From positions 1 through 64,000 of the forward strand of contig JAQGHU010000090.1 of the NCBI GenBank assembly GCA_028291515.1: a stretch of DNA of 64,000 nt. The letters run 5' to 3'. Source of the DNA: Schlesneria sp. GTDB taxonomy: Bacteria > Planctomycetota > Planctomycetia > Planctomycetales > Planctomycetaceae. Positions 8,961 through 19,163 of this stretch are shown in pieces; the stretch's first letter is position 1, and the number at the start of each line of letters is the position of its first letter. The position numbers and the translations under genes are program-made. The notes beneath the pieces were generated by a model. It was given only the letters and a program-made list of their open reading frames with translations. It did no database searches and had not been told where the DNA came from.

Positions 8961-9058
8961 TCTGACATCACCTCTTCAGCCATTCGTTCGACTGTGATCG
9001 CCATTCGTCGCGCGATATCATCGGCGCGACGTTCGTCATCTTCTCGATCACTGTCATG

Positions 9059-9329
9059 AGGCCCAAGGGGCCGGAACTTTATCCAGCCGGGGCCCTTCGG
9101 CCCCGGAACAGGACCTCTAACAACATCTCTTTAGGCCTGAAGGGCCGGGCCATTAGCCCGACGCATATCTCTCATTCGAGTTCGTGCCTGCAACAGAGTT
9201 CGCGGAAACTCATCTTGAAATCGGCACCCCATGAAATGTCCGGCCCTTCAGGCCTTTGGAAGCTTAGTTATGGGCCTAATTCCAGGGCCGAAGGGCCCTG
9301 GCTGGATAAAGTTCCGGCCCCTTGGGCCT
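9059..9329. mobile_element. palindromic MITE-like element, copy 1 (271 bp)
   Basis: The ends are a 24-bp perfect inverted repeat beginning AGGCCCAAGGGGCCGGAAC (9059-9082 and 9306-9329). Imperfect pairing continues inward to about 48 bp through GGCCCTTCGGCC-type hairpins. Two further internal hairpins contain AGGCCTGAAGGGCCGG. No ORF of coding quality is present. A 210-bp copy lies inverted at 25129-25338, and short flanks (TCATG on one side, GAG-AACAA on the other) also match. This fits a non-autonomous mobile or REP/MITE-like repeat. It lies between the convergent paiB-like and moxR genes. Confidence 0.75.
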
Positions 9330-9393
9330 GAGAACAATGAACCAACGAACGATCTTCAGATTGCTCAGGGGCAAGAGGTGTCGATGCTTCCTG

Positions 9394-9419
9394 GCCGTGT
9401 CTTCGATCGAAGACACGGC
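9394..9419. terminator. perfect palindrome in convergent gap, probable bidirectional terminator
   Basis: The 26 bases GCCGTGTCTTCG-AT-CGAAGACACGGC form a perfect palindrome. It lies 50 bp beyond the moxR stop and also follows the paiB-like gene. It is the shortest member of the dispersed GGCCGTGTC/GACACGGCC family and is followed by ACCC as in the other copies. The terminator role is inferred from position. Confidence 0.55.
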
Positions 9420-9471
9420 ACCCAAATCCGAGCCAGAGCAACCAGCATCGGGCACTGTCATCTGGCCTTTG

Positions 9472-10542
<1,071 letters not shown>

Positions 10543-10665
10543 GCATGAACTCCAGTCGATAATCCGTGGACGCAGAATCGCCGGCTTCCCAAGTCATGAA
10601 CGACTTTTCGAAGCAGTCGCACGCACTTGTTCGTGGTCGACGACGGGAGCGTCACGGCACCTCGA

Positions 10666-11757
10666 CTAGAACGTTCGCTGGACGGCAAAATCCGCTATTT
10701 CAGACAGGATGCGTTTGGCGGACGAGTTTGGCAAGCCGTCGAGTTGACTTCGAGCCTCCGCGGCCAGGCCCTGAGCTCGCTTGCTGGTGTACTCAAAGGC
10801 ATCGCTGCGTTCGAAATACGGCGTCAACTGCTGTCGCGTCGTCTCGTCAGGTTGAGCCAACAATCGCCGAATCTCGGCAGCGTCACTCTCGGACGCGGTC
10901 GCCAGCAATCGAATCAGCGGCAATGTCAGCTTCTGCTTATCGAGGTCGCTGCCCAGTGTTTTGCCAGTCTTCTTTTCGTTACCCATCAAGTCCAGGACAT
11001 CGTCTGCAATCTGGAATGCTAGACCCAGCGATCGTCCATATTGTTCCATCGGAGCGATCAGGGCTTCACAATTGGCAGCGTACTTCGCTCCCAAGTGGCC
11101 ACAAAGTGCGGTCAGTTCTGCCGTCTTGCCGTCAATGATCTTGAAGTAAGTCGCTTCTGACAGATCCAGGTTTCCCCGTTCCTTGATCTGCGACAATTCG
11201 CCCTCGCAGACGATATTCGTCGAACGGCCGATGCGACGGCAGGCGTAGGTCGTTTCCAGGCTGCTCGCCAAGTGGAACGAATGGGTGAAGAGGTAATCGC
11301 CGAACAACACGCTGGTTTCGTTGTTCCAGCGCGAATTCACAGTGGCGACATGGCGACGAGTCGACGCGTCATCCAACACGTCATCATGCACCAGTGTTGC
11401 CAGATGGATCATCTCGACGATGGCCGACAGAATCTTGTGATCCTGGCGAATTCCACCGCAGGCTTTGGCTGTCAGCAGCAGCAACATCGGACGCAGGCGC
11501 TTGCCGCGGAATCGAGTCGAATGCTCAAGGATATCGCTAACGTAAGGATTTTCGCTGCGAAGTTCGTCGGCGAGAATCTGCTCGGCTTCGAGCAGTTCGG
11601 GGCCAATGGCCTGATCGACGGCCATCAAAACGGCCATTCCGTCAGAGCTGGATTTGCTGGAACCGTTTACTGCAATGGCCGCTGCACTCGCTTCCCGATC
11701 CGTCCGGGATACAAACTCGTTCTGCATCACCGCTTTGCCTGTGGCTGGATTCGTCAT
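10666..11757 (-). CDS. polyprenyl diphosphate synthase (trans-isoprenyl transferase)
   Basis: This enzyme chain-elongates isoprenyl diphosphates, giving quinone side chains or lipid carriers. The frame opens at 11799; ATG at 11757 (363 residues) is the likely start, though 11727 is also possible. Motifs are GKRLRPMLLLL, the first aspartate-rich motif HDDVLDDAS, and the second FQIADDVLDLMG. A 40-residue Ser/Ala-rich N-terminal extension precedes the fold. Product length cannot be assigned by eye; octaprenyl or similar is common for this branch. It is upstream of moxR on the same strand, separated by about 120 bp. Confidence 0.9.
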   Translation of the reverse strand: MTNPATGKAVMQNEFVSRTDREASAAAIAVNGSSKSSSDGMAVLMAVDQAIGPELLEAEQILADELRSENPYVSDILEHSTRFRGKRLRPMLLLLTAKACGGIRQDHKILSAIVEMIHLATLVHDDVLDDASTRRHVATVNSRWNNETSVLFGDYLFTHSFHLASSLETTYACRRIGRSTNIVCEGELSQIKERGNLDLSEATYFKIIDGKTAELTALCGHLGAKYAANCEALIAPMEQYGRSLGLAFQIADDVLDLMGNEKKTGKTLGSDLDKQKLTLPLIRLLATASESDAAEIRRLLAQPDETTRQQLTPYFERSDAFEYTSKRAQGLAAEARSQLDGLPNSSAKRILSEIADFAVQRTF

Positions 11758-12011
11758 TTCACACCATGCATTTCGGCTGGGGAGGGGGTTCGATTCCACT
11801 CTGTTTTCCCAACCGCAGCCGGTCCAAAAGGATTAACAGGGTAGCGGCGAGATGCAGGAAACGCCATCGCGACTGCCGCGTTTGGCTTCAAGTCCGTCTC
11901 CGACTATCGTAGGTCGATTCCAAGTTGCTTGGAGTTCCGCTAAGCAATTGAAGTGCCAAATGGCGATTCGCGATTCATATGGATCAAAGTTTTCAAGTTT
12001 GAGGTAACTGG

Positions 12012-15000
12012 ATGACGCGTCATCGCTTAGTTCTTAGCAGCCTGATGCATCACTGGCGGACTAATCTGGCTGTGCTGATGGGTGTTGTCGCTGCAACAGC
12101 CGTCATCGGCGGTGCCTTGATCGTTGGCGATTCTGTTCGAGCCAGCTTGCGACAGATGACGTTGAACCGTCTCGGAAACATCGACTTTGCCGTCACAGGG
12201 CCGCGATTCTTTCGCGAAGACCTGGCGAAAGAGCTGCGCATCCCGGTTCATCCGGCGATTGTTATGCAGGCGGCATTGCAATGCCGGTCGGGTGGCACAC
12301 TACGTCGAGCCGGTCAGGTCAACGTCTATGGTTTCAACCAGGAATGGCCGCTGATCGACTCCCACGGCGTCAAACCACCGCAAGGAGCCGAAGTGGTTCT
12401 CAACGCTCAAGCCGCTGCCGCTCTGCAGGCCAAAGTCGGCGAAGAGGTGACGCTGTGGATCGAGCTTCCCACCGCCGTGCCGCGTGACACCCTGCTCGGA
12501 CGCAAAGACAACGATTCCCAGGAAGTGACGCTGAAGGTCAGCGCCATCACGGCCGAAGGGAGTCCCTTGTCTCGCCTCGGTCTCAATCCGACTCAATCGC
12601 TTCCTCTCAATGCGTTCGTCGATCTACACGTTCTGCAGGAACGACTCGATCTCGACGAAGTCCGGCCCAGTCGTCGCGATCCCGTGGGCAAGCCCGGTCG
12701 AATCAATGCTTTATTCGCCAGCGGCGTCGACAAGCGACCGCTCTCCGACACCAAGAAAATCGTCGACGAATACAACGCCGAATTGCGGAAGACGATCCAA
12801 CTGGCCGACCTCAGCCTAAAGCTGGTGCATGACACGACGCTCCATTGCGAAGTCCTGGAATCCGAGCAGATGATTCTGGAAGACAAGCTGGCCGCTGCCG
12901 CCCAAAAAGGGGCCGACCGACTGAAACTGTCGACCTCGCCCGTGATGGTCTATCTGGCCAATCGATTGGTCAACCCGCGACTGGAAGCAGGCGACCTGTT
13001 GAAGCGTGCGCTGAAGGATGACAAGAAGGCGCTCGGGGCGCTCAAGAATCGAGCCGGCGCTGATCCCGGTTACTCGATGTATTCGACCGTCGCGGGACTC
13101 GATCTGCTCGAGTTAGACGGGACACCGTTCGCAGGCTTTGAATTCGTGGGCCCCAAACCGACATCGATGCGAGTGGGTGATGTCATTCTGAATGAATGGC
13201 TCGCCAAAGACCTGAAGCTGAACGTTGGTGATCCTATCCGTTTTGCTTATCACGTCGTCGGTTCACGGGGCGAGCTTCCTGAAGAGGATCGCACGGCACA
13301 GGTGCGCGGCATCGTCAAGATGACCGGAGCCGCCCTCGATCGCGCGTTGACTCCCGAAGTGAAAGGGATCACCGACGTGGAATCTCTGTCGGACTGGGAC
13401 CAGCCGTTCGACATGAATCTGGATGTCGTCACCGCCCGCGATGATGCGTACTGGGACAAGTACCGAGCCACTCCCAAGATGTTTCTGCCGCTGAAGTCGG
13501 CCCAGGCGATGTGGCCCAGCCGCTACGGGACGCTCACCTCAATCCGGTTCAGCAACGACGACTGGAAGGCCAGCCAGGAACCGCTGCCGGGCCAGCCGAA
13601 CCCCGCCGTGAAAGCACGCCAGGCAGAACTATCGGCGGCAATCCTGCAGCAGATCGATCCTGTCGAGTTGGGGTTGGCATTCATGCCCGTTAAAGCGATT
13701 GGATTGATGGCCGCGAACGGATCCACGGACTTCTCACAACTATTCTTCGGTTTCAGCATGTTCCTCATTGCCGCCGCGATGATCTTGATCGGGCTGCTGT
13801 TTCGGCTGGGGATCGAACAACGAGTCCGAGATCTTGGCTTGCTGGGTGCAATCGGCTTTGCGCCGAAGGGCGTCCGTGGGCTGATGCTGCTGGAAGGACT
13901 GATCGTGGCGATCGCGGGCGGCCTGATCGGACTGGTCGCGGCCGTTGGTTACGCGGGACTGATGATCTATGGTCTGACGCACTGGTGGGTCGGCGCGATT
14001 GGAACTCAAGATCTGTTCCTCGAAGTCGGTCCTATCAGTCTCGTGGCTGGCTTCGCGATCGCGATCGGTGCGGCGATGGCTTCGATCTGGTGGGCTTTGC
14101 GGCAACTGAACGGACTGAGCCTGCGTGAACAACTGTCGGGAGTCACCGAAAAGGAAATCGATCTCGCCGCCCAACAGAAACGGGCCCAACGTTCACGTCG
14201 GCGAGCGGTCATCTGCACGGGACTGGCTCTACTGCTGACAGTCGGAATCGTCGCGGGCCTGATTCCTGCTACCGGAGCCTTCTTCGGCGTCGGCATCCTG
14301 GCGCTCATCGCCACGCTCTCCTACCTATCTGCGTGGTTGTCTGGAAAGCCAGACGCCAACACGGCTCAAAACACGTCCGTGTTGCGAGGCAAAGGGAACG
14401 TGGCACTCGGCAGGCTTGGGCTGCGAAACGCTTCTCGACAGCGGATGCGGACGGTGATGACCGCAGGCATGATCGCGACCGCGACATTCCTGATCATCAC
14501 CGTCGCCGCCTTCCGCAAAGATCCGACTGGCGATCGACCGGACAAGAAGTCGGGCAACGGCGGTTTCACGCTGGTCGCCGAATCCAGCAGTCCCGTGCTC
14601 TACGATCTCAACACGGCTGAAGGCCGCACGAAGCTGCAACTGAGCGCTCCGCCCGACTCACGGGCCGCCAAGGCTCTGGAAGCAATGCGAGTCGTCCCGT
14701 TCCGCGTGAAGCCAGGCGAAGATGCCAGTTGCCTCAATCTCTATCAAACGAAAGTCCCGAAGATTCTGGGGGCTCCGCAATCGCTGATCGAAGAAGGCCG
14801 ATTCGCGTTCGCTGGCGGTTCATGGAATGTGCTGACGACGGAGGTTCCACCGACTCCGCAGGGCGATGTGGTCCCCGTGCTGGGCGACATGAATACGCTG
14901 ATGTTCTCGCTGCACAAGTTCGTTGGCCAGTCGATACCGATACCCGATGACCAGCACCCGCAACACCAACTGAAGATCTCTGGGATGTTTCAGGACAGCG

Positions 15001-15584
15001 TTTTCCAAGGCGTGCTCGTGATGAGCGAAGACAACTTCCTGAAGGTCTATCCCGAACAAAAAGGGTTTCGCTACTTCCTGATCGAAGTCCCTCCCGAACT
15101 CGCCGAGGCCACCACGACGCTGCTGGAAACAGAACTGTCGGAATATGGATTCGATTGCGAACCCGTCTCCGAACGACTCGCGCGTTTCCTGTCCGTGCAG
15201 AACACTTACCTATCGACCTTTCAAACGCTAGGTGGCCTGGGACTGCTGCTCGGCACGTTCGGTCTCGCCACAGTCATGCTGCGCAACGTCCTGGAACGTC
15301 AGTCCGAACTGGCTCTGCTCCGCGCGATTGGCTTTCGCCCCGGCTCCGTCGGGATGCTGGTCCTGTTCGAAAATGCGTTCATCTTGCTCTGGGGCCTCCT
15401 GGCCGGTTCAGTCTCCGCATTCCTGGCCGTCGCCCCGAACCTGGTCAGCCAAGCGGGTAACATCCCCGTCGCCTCGCTGTTGATGTTATTGGTCATCGTG
15501 TTCACCTCCGGAATGCTCGCCTCCGCCTTCGCCGTACGAACCGCCGTCCGCCTACCAATCGTGGCGACACTTCGAGGCGACTAG
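12012..15584 (+). CDS. very large FtsX/MacB-type ABC transporter permease
   Basis: The 1190 residues start at ATG 12012 behind GAGG with a 7-base spacer. Membrane segments appear near residues 18-40, 578-600, 622-655, 675-700, 733-778, 815-835, 1072-1095, 1110-1140 and 1153-1178. They bracket two large extracytoplasmic domains (about 40-575 and 840-1070). This gives two FtsX-like modules in one chain, roughly three times the usual 400-residue permease. Proteins of this layout usually work with an MacB/LolD-type ATPase in lipoprotein or peptide export. No ATPase gene is adjacent, so a partner must be encoded elsewhere. It appears to be transcribed alone. Confidence 0.85.
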   Translation: MTRHRLVLSSLMHHWRTNLAVLMGVVAATAVIGGALIVGDSVRASLRQMTLNRLGNIDFAVTGPRFFREDLAKELRIPVHPAIVMQAALQCRSGGTLRRAGQVNVYGFNQEWPLIDSHGVKPPQGAEVVLNAQAAAALQAKVGEEVTLWIELPTAVPRDTLLGRKDNDSQEVTLKVSAITAEGSPLSRLGLNPTQSLPLNAFVDLHVLQERLDLDEVRPSRRDPVGKPGRINALFASGVDKRPLSDTKKIVDEYNAELRKTIQLADLSLKLVHDTTLHCEVLESEQMILEDKLAAAAQKGADRLKLSTSPVMVYLANRLVNPRLEAGDLLKRALKDDKKALGALKNRAGADPGYSMYSTVAGLDLLELDGTPFAGFEFVGPKPTSMRVGDVILNEWLAKDLKLNVGDPIRFAYHVVGSRGELPEEDRTAQVRGIVKMTGAALDRALTPEVKGITDVESLSDWDQPFDMNLDVVTARDDAYWDKYRATPKMFLPLKSAQAMWPSRYGTLTSIRFSNDDWKASQEPLPGQPNPAVKARQAELSAAILQQIDPVELGLAFMPVKAIGLMAANGSTDFSQLFFGFSMFLIAAAMILIGLLFRLGIEQRVRDLGLLGAIGFAPKGVRGLMLLEGLIVAIAGGLIGLVAAVGYAGLMIYGLTHWWVGAIGTQDLFLEVGPISLVAGFAIAIGAAMASIWWALRQLNGLSLREQLSGVTEKEIDLAAQQKRAQRSRRRAVICTGLALLLTVGIVAGLIPATGAFFGVGILALIATLSYLSAWLSGKPDANTAQNTSVLRGKGNVALGRLGLRNASRQRMRTVMTAGMIATATFLIITVAAFRKDPTGDRPDKKSGNGGFTLVAESSSPVLYDLNTAEGRTKLQLSAPPDSRAAKALEAMRVVPFRVKPGEDASCLNLYQTKVPKILGAPQSLIEEGRFAFAGGSWNVLTTEVPPTPQGDVVPVLGDMNTLMFSLHKFVGQSIPIPDDQHPQHQLKISGMFQDSVFQGVLVMSEDNFLKVYPEQKGFRYFLIEVPPELAEATTTLLETELSEYGFDCEPVSERLARFLSVQNTYLSTFQTLGGLGLLLGTFGLATVMLRNVLERQSELALLRAIGFRPGSVGMLVLFENAFILLWGLLAGSVSAFLAVAPNLVSQAGNIPVASLLMLLVIVFTSGMLASAFAVRTAVRLPIVATLRGD

Positions 15585-15805
15585 TGAGTTTGTCCCCCTC
15601 CAACCACGAACTCTTCATCCGTGTTCAATCCGTGTTTCATCCGTGGCTAAGAATCTTCTTTCCTCGTCCGCCCGGGAATGACGAAAGGCCAGTTTGACAA
15701 TCAATTCGGATCGCGTATCGTTGCGACTGAAAAGTTGAATGACCTCATCGCTGGCTTCAACTTGACCAACACAACGGAATCGGATTCATTCGGCAGGAAG
15801 CAACG

Positions 15806-17095
15806 ATGGCGGAACGCTACTACGACGTGCTGGCTCTCAACGAGTCCACTTTTCAAGACGATGCGAAGCGGATTGCGGCGTTCCTGGAGCAGCAGGGGAC
15901 GTTTCGATTTCCGACGCTCAGCACGGGCCTGTTTTCCGCAGCAGCCGGCGAAGGTGGCGACTTTGAACTGACGGGCTATCGCTCGGTCTGGGTCCGCGAC
16001 AACATCCATATCGCACACGCTCATCTGGTTTGCGGCGAACCGGCCAAAGCGGTCACCGCGATGCAGTCGTTGCTGACCTACTTCGGAAAGTACCAATCGC
16101 GATTTACAGACGCGATCAGTGGTAAGAGCAACCCCCAAGACCCGATGGAGCGACCGCATATCCGCTTCGATGGCAATCATCTCATCGAACTCGACGAGAA
16201 ATGGTCGCACGCTCAAAACGACGCCCTCGGCGCGTTCTTGTGGCTTTACAGTCGTTGCCGGTTGACCGCGATCGCCGAACCGATGACGAAGGACGAATGG
16301 AAAACGCTGTCGTCGGTCCCGCTGTTTCTGAAAGCGGTCCGCTACTGGCAGGATGAAGACAGCGGTCACTGGGAAGAAGTCCGCAAGATCGCCTGTTCCA
16401 GCATCGGGGCGGTTATCGCCGGTTTGAAAGAGTTCCAGAAGCTGATCGATTCCGACGCGACAGCCGTCGAATTCATTGCCCGCGATGACATCGAAGACCT
16501 GATTGTTCAGGGTGAACAGGCACTGGCTCAGACGCTGCCGGCCGAATGTGTACAACCCGATACGGCTCAGCATCGACTCTACGACGCGGCGTTGCTCTTC
16601 CTGATTTATCCATTTCGAGTCGCCTCGCCAGAGGCCGCCGACCGCATCGTCTCGAACGTCACGACGCATTTGATGGGCGACCACGGAATCCGCCGCTACA
16701 TCGGTGATTCGTACTGGTGCGCCGACTACAAGCAGAAGCTGGCGGCCGATCAGCGGACGGTCGATTTCAGCGATAACCTCGCCGATCGCGATCGCTTGCT
16801 GGAACCGGGCATGGAAGCGCAGTGGTGCTTGTTCGATCCAATCGTGTCGATCCACTATGGTCTGCGATTCCAACGAACAAACGATGCGGAAGATCGACGC
16901 CGACAGATTCATCATCTGCAACGATCGCTATATCAGCTCACCAAACCCGGCACCAAGACGCCCGCCTATCGCTGCCCCGAATCGTACTACTGCGAGCAAG
17001 GCCGTTACGTCCCCAATGACATCTGCCCGCTGCTCTGGACGCAGGCGAACTTGAAATTGGCCCTGCGACTGGCCTCCGGGCAATCGATCACCTGA
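15806..17095 (+). CDS. glycoside hydrolase family 15-like protein
   Basis: The 429 residues start at ATG 15806 with AGGAAG upstream. The motif YRSVWVRDNIHIAHAHL near residue 57 and the downstream WSHAQNDALGAFLWLY resemble the (alpha/alpha)6 barrel of GH15 glucoamylases and phosphorylase-kinase alpha-type proteins. WCADYK and CPESYYCEQGRYVPND occur in the C-terminal half. No signal peptide is evident, so it is probably cytoplasmic. The substrate is likely an alpha-glucan or disaccharide, but this is inference. It begins a same-strand row with the next three genes. Confidence 0.75.
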   Translation: MAERYYDVLALNESTFQDDAKRIAAFLEQQGTFRFPTLSTGLFSAAAGEGGDFELTGYRSVWVRDNIHIAHAHLVCGEPAKAVTAMQSLLTYFGKYQSRFTDAISGKSNPQDPMERPHIRFDGNHLIELDEKWSHAQNDALGAFLWLYSRCRLTAIAEPMTKDEWKTLSSVPLFLKAVRYWQDEDSGHWEEVRKIACSSIGAVIAGLKEFQKLIDSDATAVEFIARDDIEDLIVQGEQALAQTLPAECVQPDTAQHRLYDAALLFLIYPFRVASPEAADRIVSNVTTHLMGDHGIRRYIGDSYWCADYKQKLAADQRTVDFSDNLADRDRLLEPGMEAQWCLFDPIVSIHYGLRFQRTNDAEDRRRQIHHLQRSLYQLTKPGTKTPAYRCPESYYCEQGRYVPNDICPLLWTQANLKLALRLASGQSIT

Positions 17096-17111
17096 CCTCA
17101 AAGAGATTCCG

Positions 17112-17621
17112 ATGGACAGCATTCGGCGACTGTATCTGGTCTGTGGCGTGATCGTTGTGACCGGACTTACCTTAAGCGCCGCGGATCCCACACCGTTAAA
17201 AGTGCAGCTCGAATTCCCCGCCGACAAAGCCACGATCACCGAAGAAGATGGCCGCACGGTGATCTCGGTCACCAGTGCGGGCGGCATCGGCCGGATGACC
17301 CTGTCGGCAAAAGATCGCTGGCCAAAGGATGTGACGCTGCGGCTGCGCTATGCTGGCGGCCATCCGTTCAAGACACTGGAAGGGTTCGATGTCACTTCGT
17401 CGCGGATGCAGATTCGCGCCGGGACAGCCGATACGAATAAAGCTCGATTCTTCCTCGCCGATGACGACGGCAAGTTTTCGCGAGACGACCTCAATCCCAC
17501 TGGTTGGCTGAAGATCGAATTCAAACCCCATGGCGACGATCTGGATATCGTCTTTCCTTCATCGCTCTGGCGCGACGAAAAAGAAGTCAGCTTCCAATGG
17601 ATCGATTTCTATCGCGTCTAA
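17112..17621 (+). CDS. exported protein of unknown function
   Basis: The 169-residue product has an N-terminal signal peptide (RLYLVCGVIVVTGLTLSAAD). The rest is beta-rich, with alternating hydrophobic and charged residues (PKDVTLRLRYAGG, WLKIEFKP, FQWIDFYRV), like a small jelly-roll or lectin-like domain. No catalytic motif is recognised. It begins 16 bp after the GH15-like gene and is probably co-transcribed with it, which hints at a role in carbohydrate handling at the cell surface. Confidence 0.7.
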   Translation: MDSIRRLYLVCGVIVVTGLTLSAADPTPLKVQLEFPADKATITEEDGRTVISVTSAGGIGRMTLSAKDRWPKDVTLRLRYAGGHPFKTLEGFDVTSSRMQIRAGTADTNKARFFLADDDGKFSRDDLNPTGWLKIEFKPHGDDLDIVFPSSLWRDEKEVSFQWIDFYRV

Positions 17622-17632
17622 GATAGGATTGA

Positions 17633-17978
17633 ATGGACGACCTCGCACATCCCCTGTTCTGGAAAACATGGTGGTCGTGGTCGCGCCCCGGCAAAGAACC
17701 CTACACCTGGATCGACATGCCGCGACTTCAACTTTGTCGAGGCAGGATCGTGGTTCGTGTTTGCGATACTGGTCCTGCTTCGATGGCGAAAAAATCGACG
17801 CTCATCGCTGGAACTTTGGTACGCCTTGGCCTTCCTGTTGTTCGGCGTCTCCGATCTGATCGAAGCGTGGGTCCTCACGTCGTGGCTGCTGTGGTGGAAG
17901 GTGATCAATCTGGTCGCGGTCTATCTGTTGCGAAGATCCGTGATGCGCAGGTTCTATCCGGATGCCAATCTCTTTTGA
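17633..17978 (+). pseudogene. small membrane protein gene with a one-base frameshift
   Basis: The reading frame opens at ATG 17633 as MDDLAHPLFWKTWWSWSRPG then KEPYTWIDMP. Coding character then jumps by one base near 17720 into RDFNFVEAGSWFVFAILVLL, ending ...VMRRFYPDANLF at 17976-17978. The joined protein would be about 114 residues with two or three membrane helices (FVFAILVLLRW, LWYALAFLLFGVSDL, WLLWWKVINLVAVYLL). The extra base seems to lie in ATGCCGCGAC. It begins 11 bp after the preceding gene. It is either a recent frameshift or a sequencing error; the second half is too well conserved in character to be noise. Confidence 0.65.
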
Positions 17979-18053
17979 CGGACGAAGGCTCGCATCTCCG
18001 GTGGATAAGGATCACAATTCACGCTCCATCTCGATCCTTCTGACAGGGACACC

Positions 18054-19160
18054 ATGTCGCGCTCGCTCGCCCTTCGCCTCTTGATCATTGTCGCTCTGCA
18101 ACCAGTGATCGGCGTGCATGCCGCAGATAAGCCGGTGCGTCGGCAACTCTATGTCGCCGCGCCCGGAGTCAGGAACTATCTGGAATACGGCGGTCACGGT
18201 GTCCTGGTCTTCGATATCGACGCCGGGCACAAATTCATCAAGCGGATCCCGACAGCCGGGCTGGATGGCGCAGGCAAGCCGCTGAACGTGAAGGGGATCT
18301 GTGCGAATGCCAACACGCAGCGGCTCTATGTCTCCACGATTCAGACGCTGCAGTGCTTCGACCTGCTGACCGAAAAGCTGTTGTGGGAGAAGGCATACGA
18401 CGGCGGTTGCGACCGCATGGCCATTGCGCCCGATGGAAAAATTCTCTACGTCCCATCGCTCGAAAAAGATCACTGGCACGTGGTCAACGGTCAGACGGGC
18501 GACACCATCGCGAAGATCGAGCCGCAGTCGGGTGCTCACAACACCGTTTATGGACTCGATGGAAAGCACTGCTATCTGGCGGGACTGAAGTCGTCGCTGT
18601 TGACTGTCACCGACACGTCGACACATCAGGTCTCGAAGACAGTCGGTCCGTTCTCTGCCAGCATTCGACCATTTACCGTCAACGGCAAGCAGACGGTGTG
18701 CTTCGTCTGTCTGAACGATCTCCTCGGCTTCGAAATCGGCGACATCACGACCGGGACAAAACTGCATCGGATCGAAGTGGCCGGCTACGAGAAAGGGCCG
18801 GTCAAGCGACACGGTTGCCCAAGTCACGGCATCGGCCTGACCCCCGATGAAAAGGAAATCTGGGTGTGCGACGCATTCAATCAGTATATGCACGTCTTTG
18901 ATGCGACAGTGATGCCCCCCAAGCAAGTGGCCAGCCTGAAAGTTCGCGATGAACCCGGCTGGATCACGTTCAGCCTGGACGGCAAGCTCGCCTATCCCTC
19001 AACGGGCGACGTGTTCGACGTGGGAACGCGAAAGGTCATCGCAACACTAACGGATGAAACAGGGGCGGCCGTTCAAAGCGAGAAAATGCTGGAGATCGAT
19101 CTGCGCGATCAAGAACCTGTGCGCGTTGGCGATCAGTTCGGAGTCGGCCGAGTTCAGTAG
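18054..19160 (+). CDS. exported YncE-like beta-propeller protein
   Basis: The 368 residues start at ATG 18054 with a signal peptide (LALRLLIIVALQPVIGVHAA). Repeated blades are visible: LYVAAPG, VFDIDAG, RLYVSTIQTLQCFDL, ILYVPSLEKDHWHVVNGQTG, ITFSLDGKLAYPSTGDVFDV. This matches YVTN/YncE-type propellers that act as periplasmic binding or scaffold proteins. GCPSHGIGLTPDEKEIWVCD is a typical late blade. It is the last of four same-strand genes and ends three bases before the convergent metallophosphoesterase stop. Function beyond the fold is unknown. Confidence 0.75.
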   Translation: MSRSLALRLLIIVALQPVIGVHAADKPVRRQLYVAAPGVRNYLEYGGHGVLVFDIDAGHKFIKRIPTAGLDGAGKPLNVKGICANANTQRLYVSTIQTLQCFDLLTEKLLWEKAYDGGCDRMAIAPDGKILYVPSLEKDHWHVVNGQTGDTIAKIEPQSGAHNTVYGLDGKHCYLAGLKSSLLTVTDTSTHQVSKTVGPFSASIRPFTVNGKQTVCFVCLNDLLGFEIGDITTGTKLHRIEVAGYEKGPVKRHGCPSHGIGLTPDEKEIWVCDAFNQYMHVFDATVMPPKQVASLKVRDEPGWITFSLDGKLAYPSTGDVFDVGTRKVIATLTDETGAAVQSEKMLEIDLRDQEPVRVGDQFGVGRVQ

Positions 19161-19163
19161 GTC

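Noticed and set aside
15618-15662. Three close ATCCGTG repeats as a CRISPR or iteron array
   Set aside because: The units are short, irregularly spaced and only three. This resembles a common intergenic ATCCGTG repeat rather than CRISPR or an origin.
15701-16921. 406-residue ORF on the minus strand
   Set aside because: It lies antisense across the GH15-like gene, whose forward frame has clear family motifs and a good ribosome binding site. The reverse frame shows no family pattern.
18012-18926. 304-residue minus-strand ORF
   Set aside because: Antisense to the YncE-like gene, which has a signal peptide and blade repeats; the reverse frame has no features.
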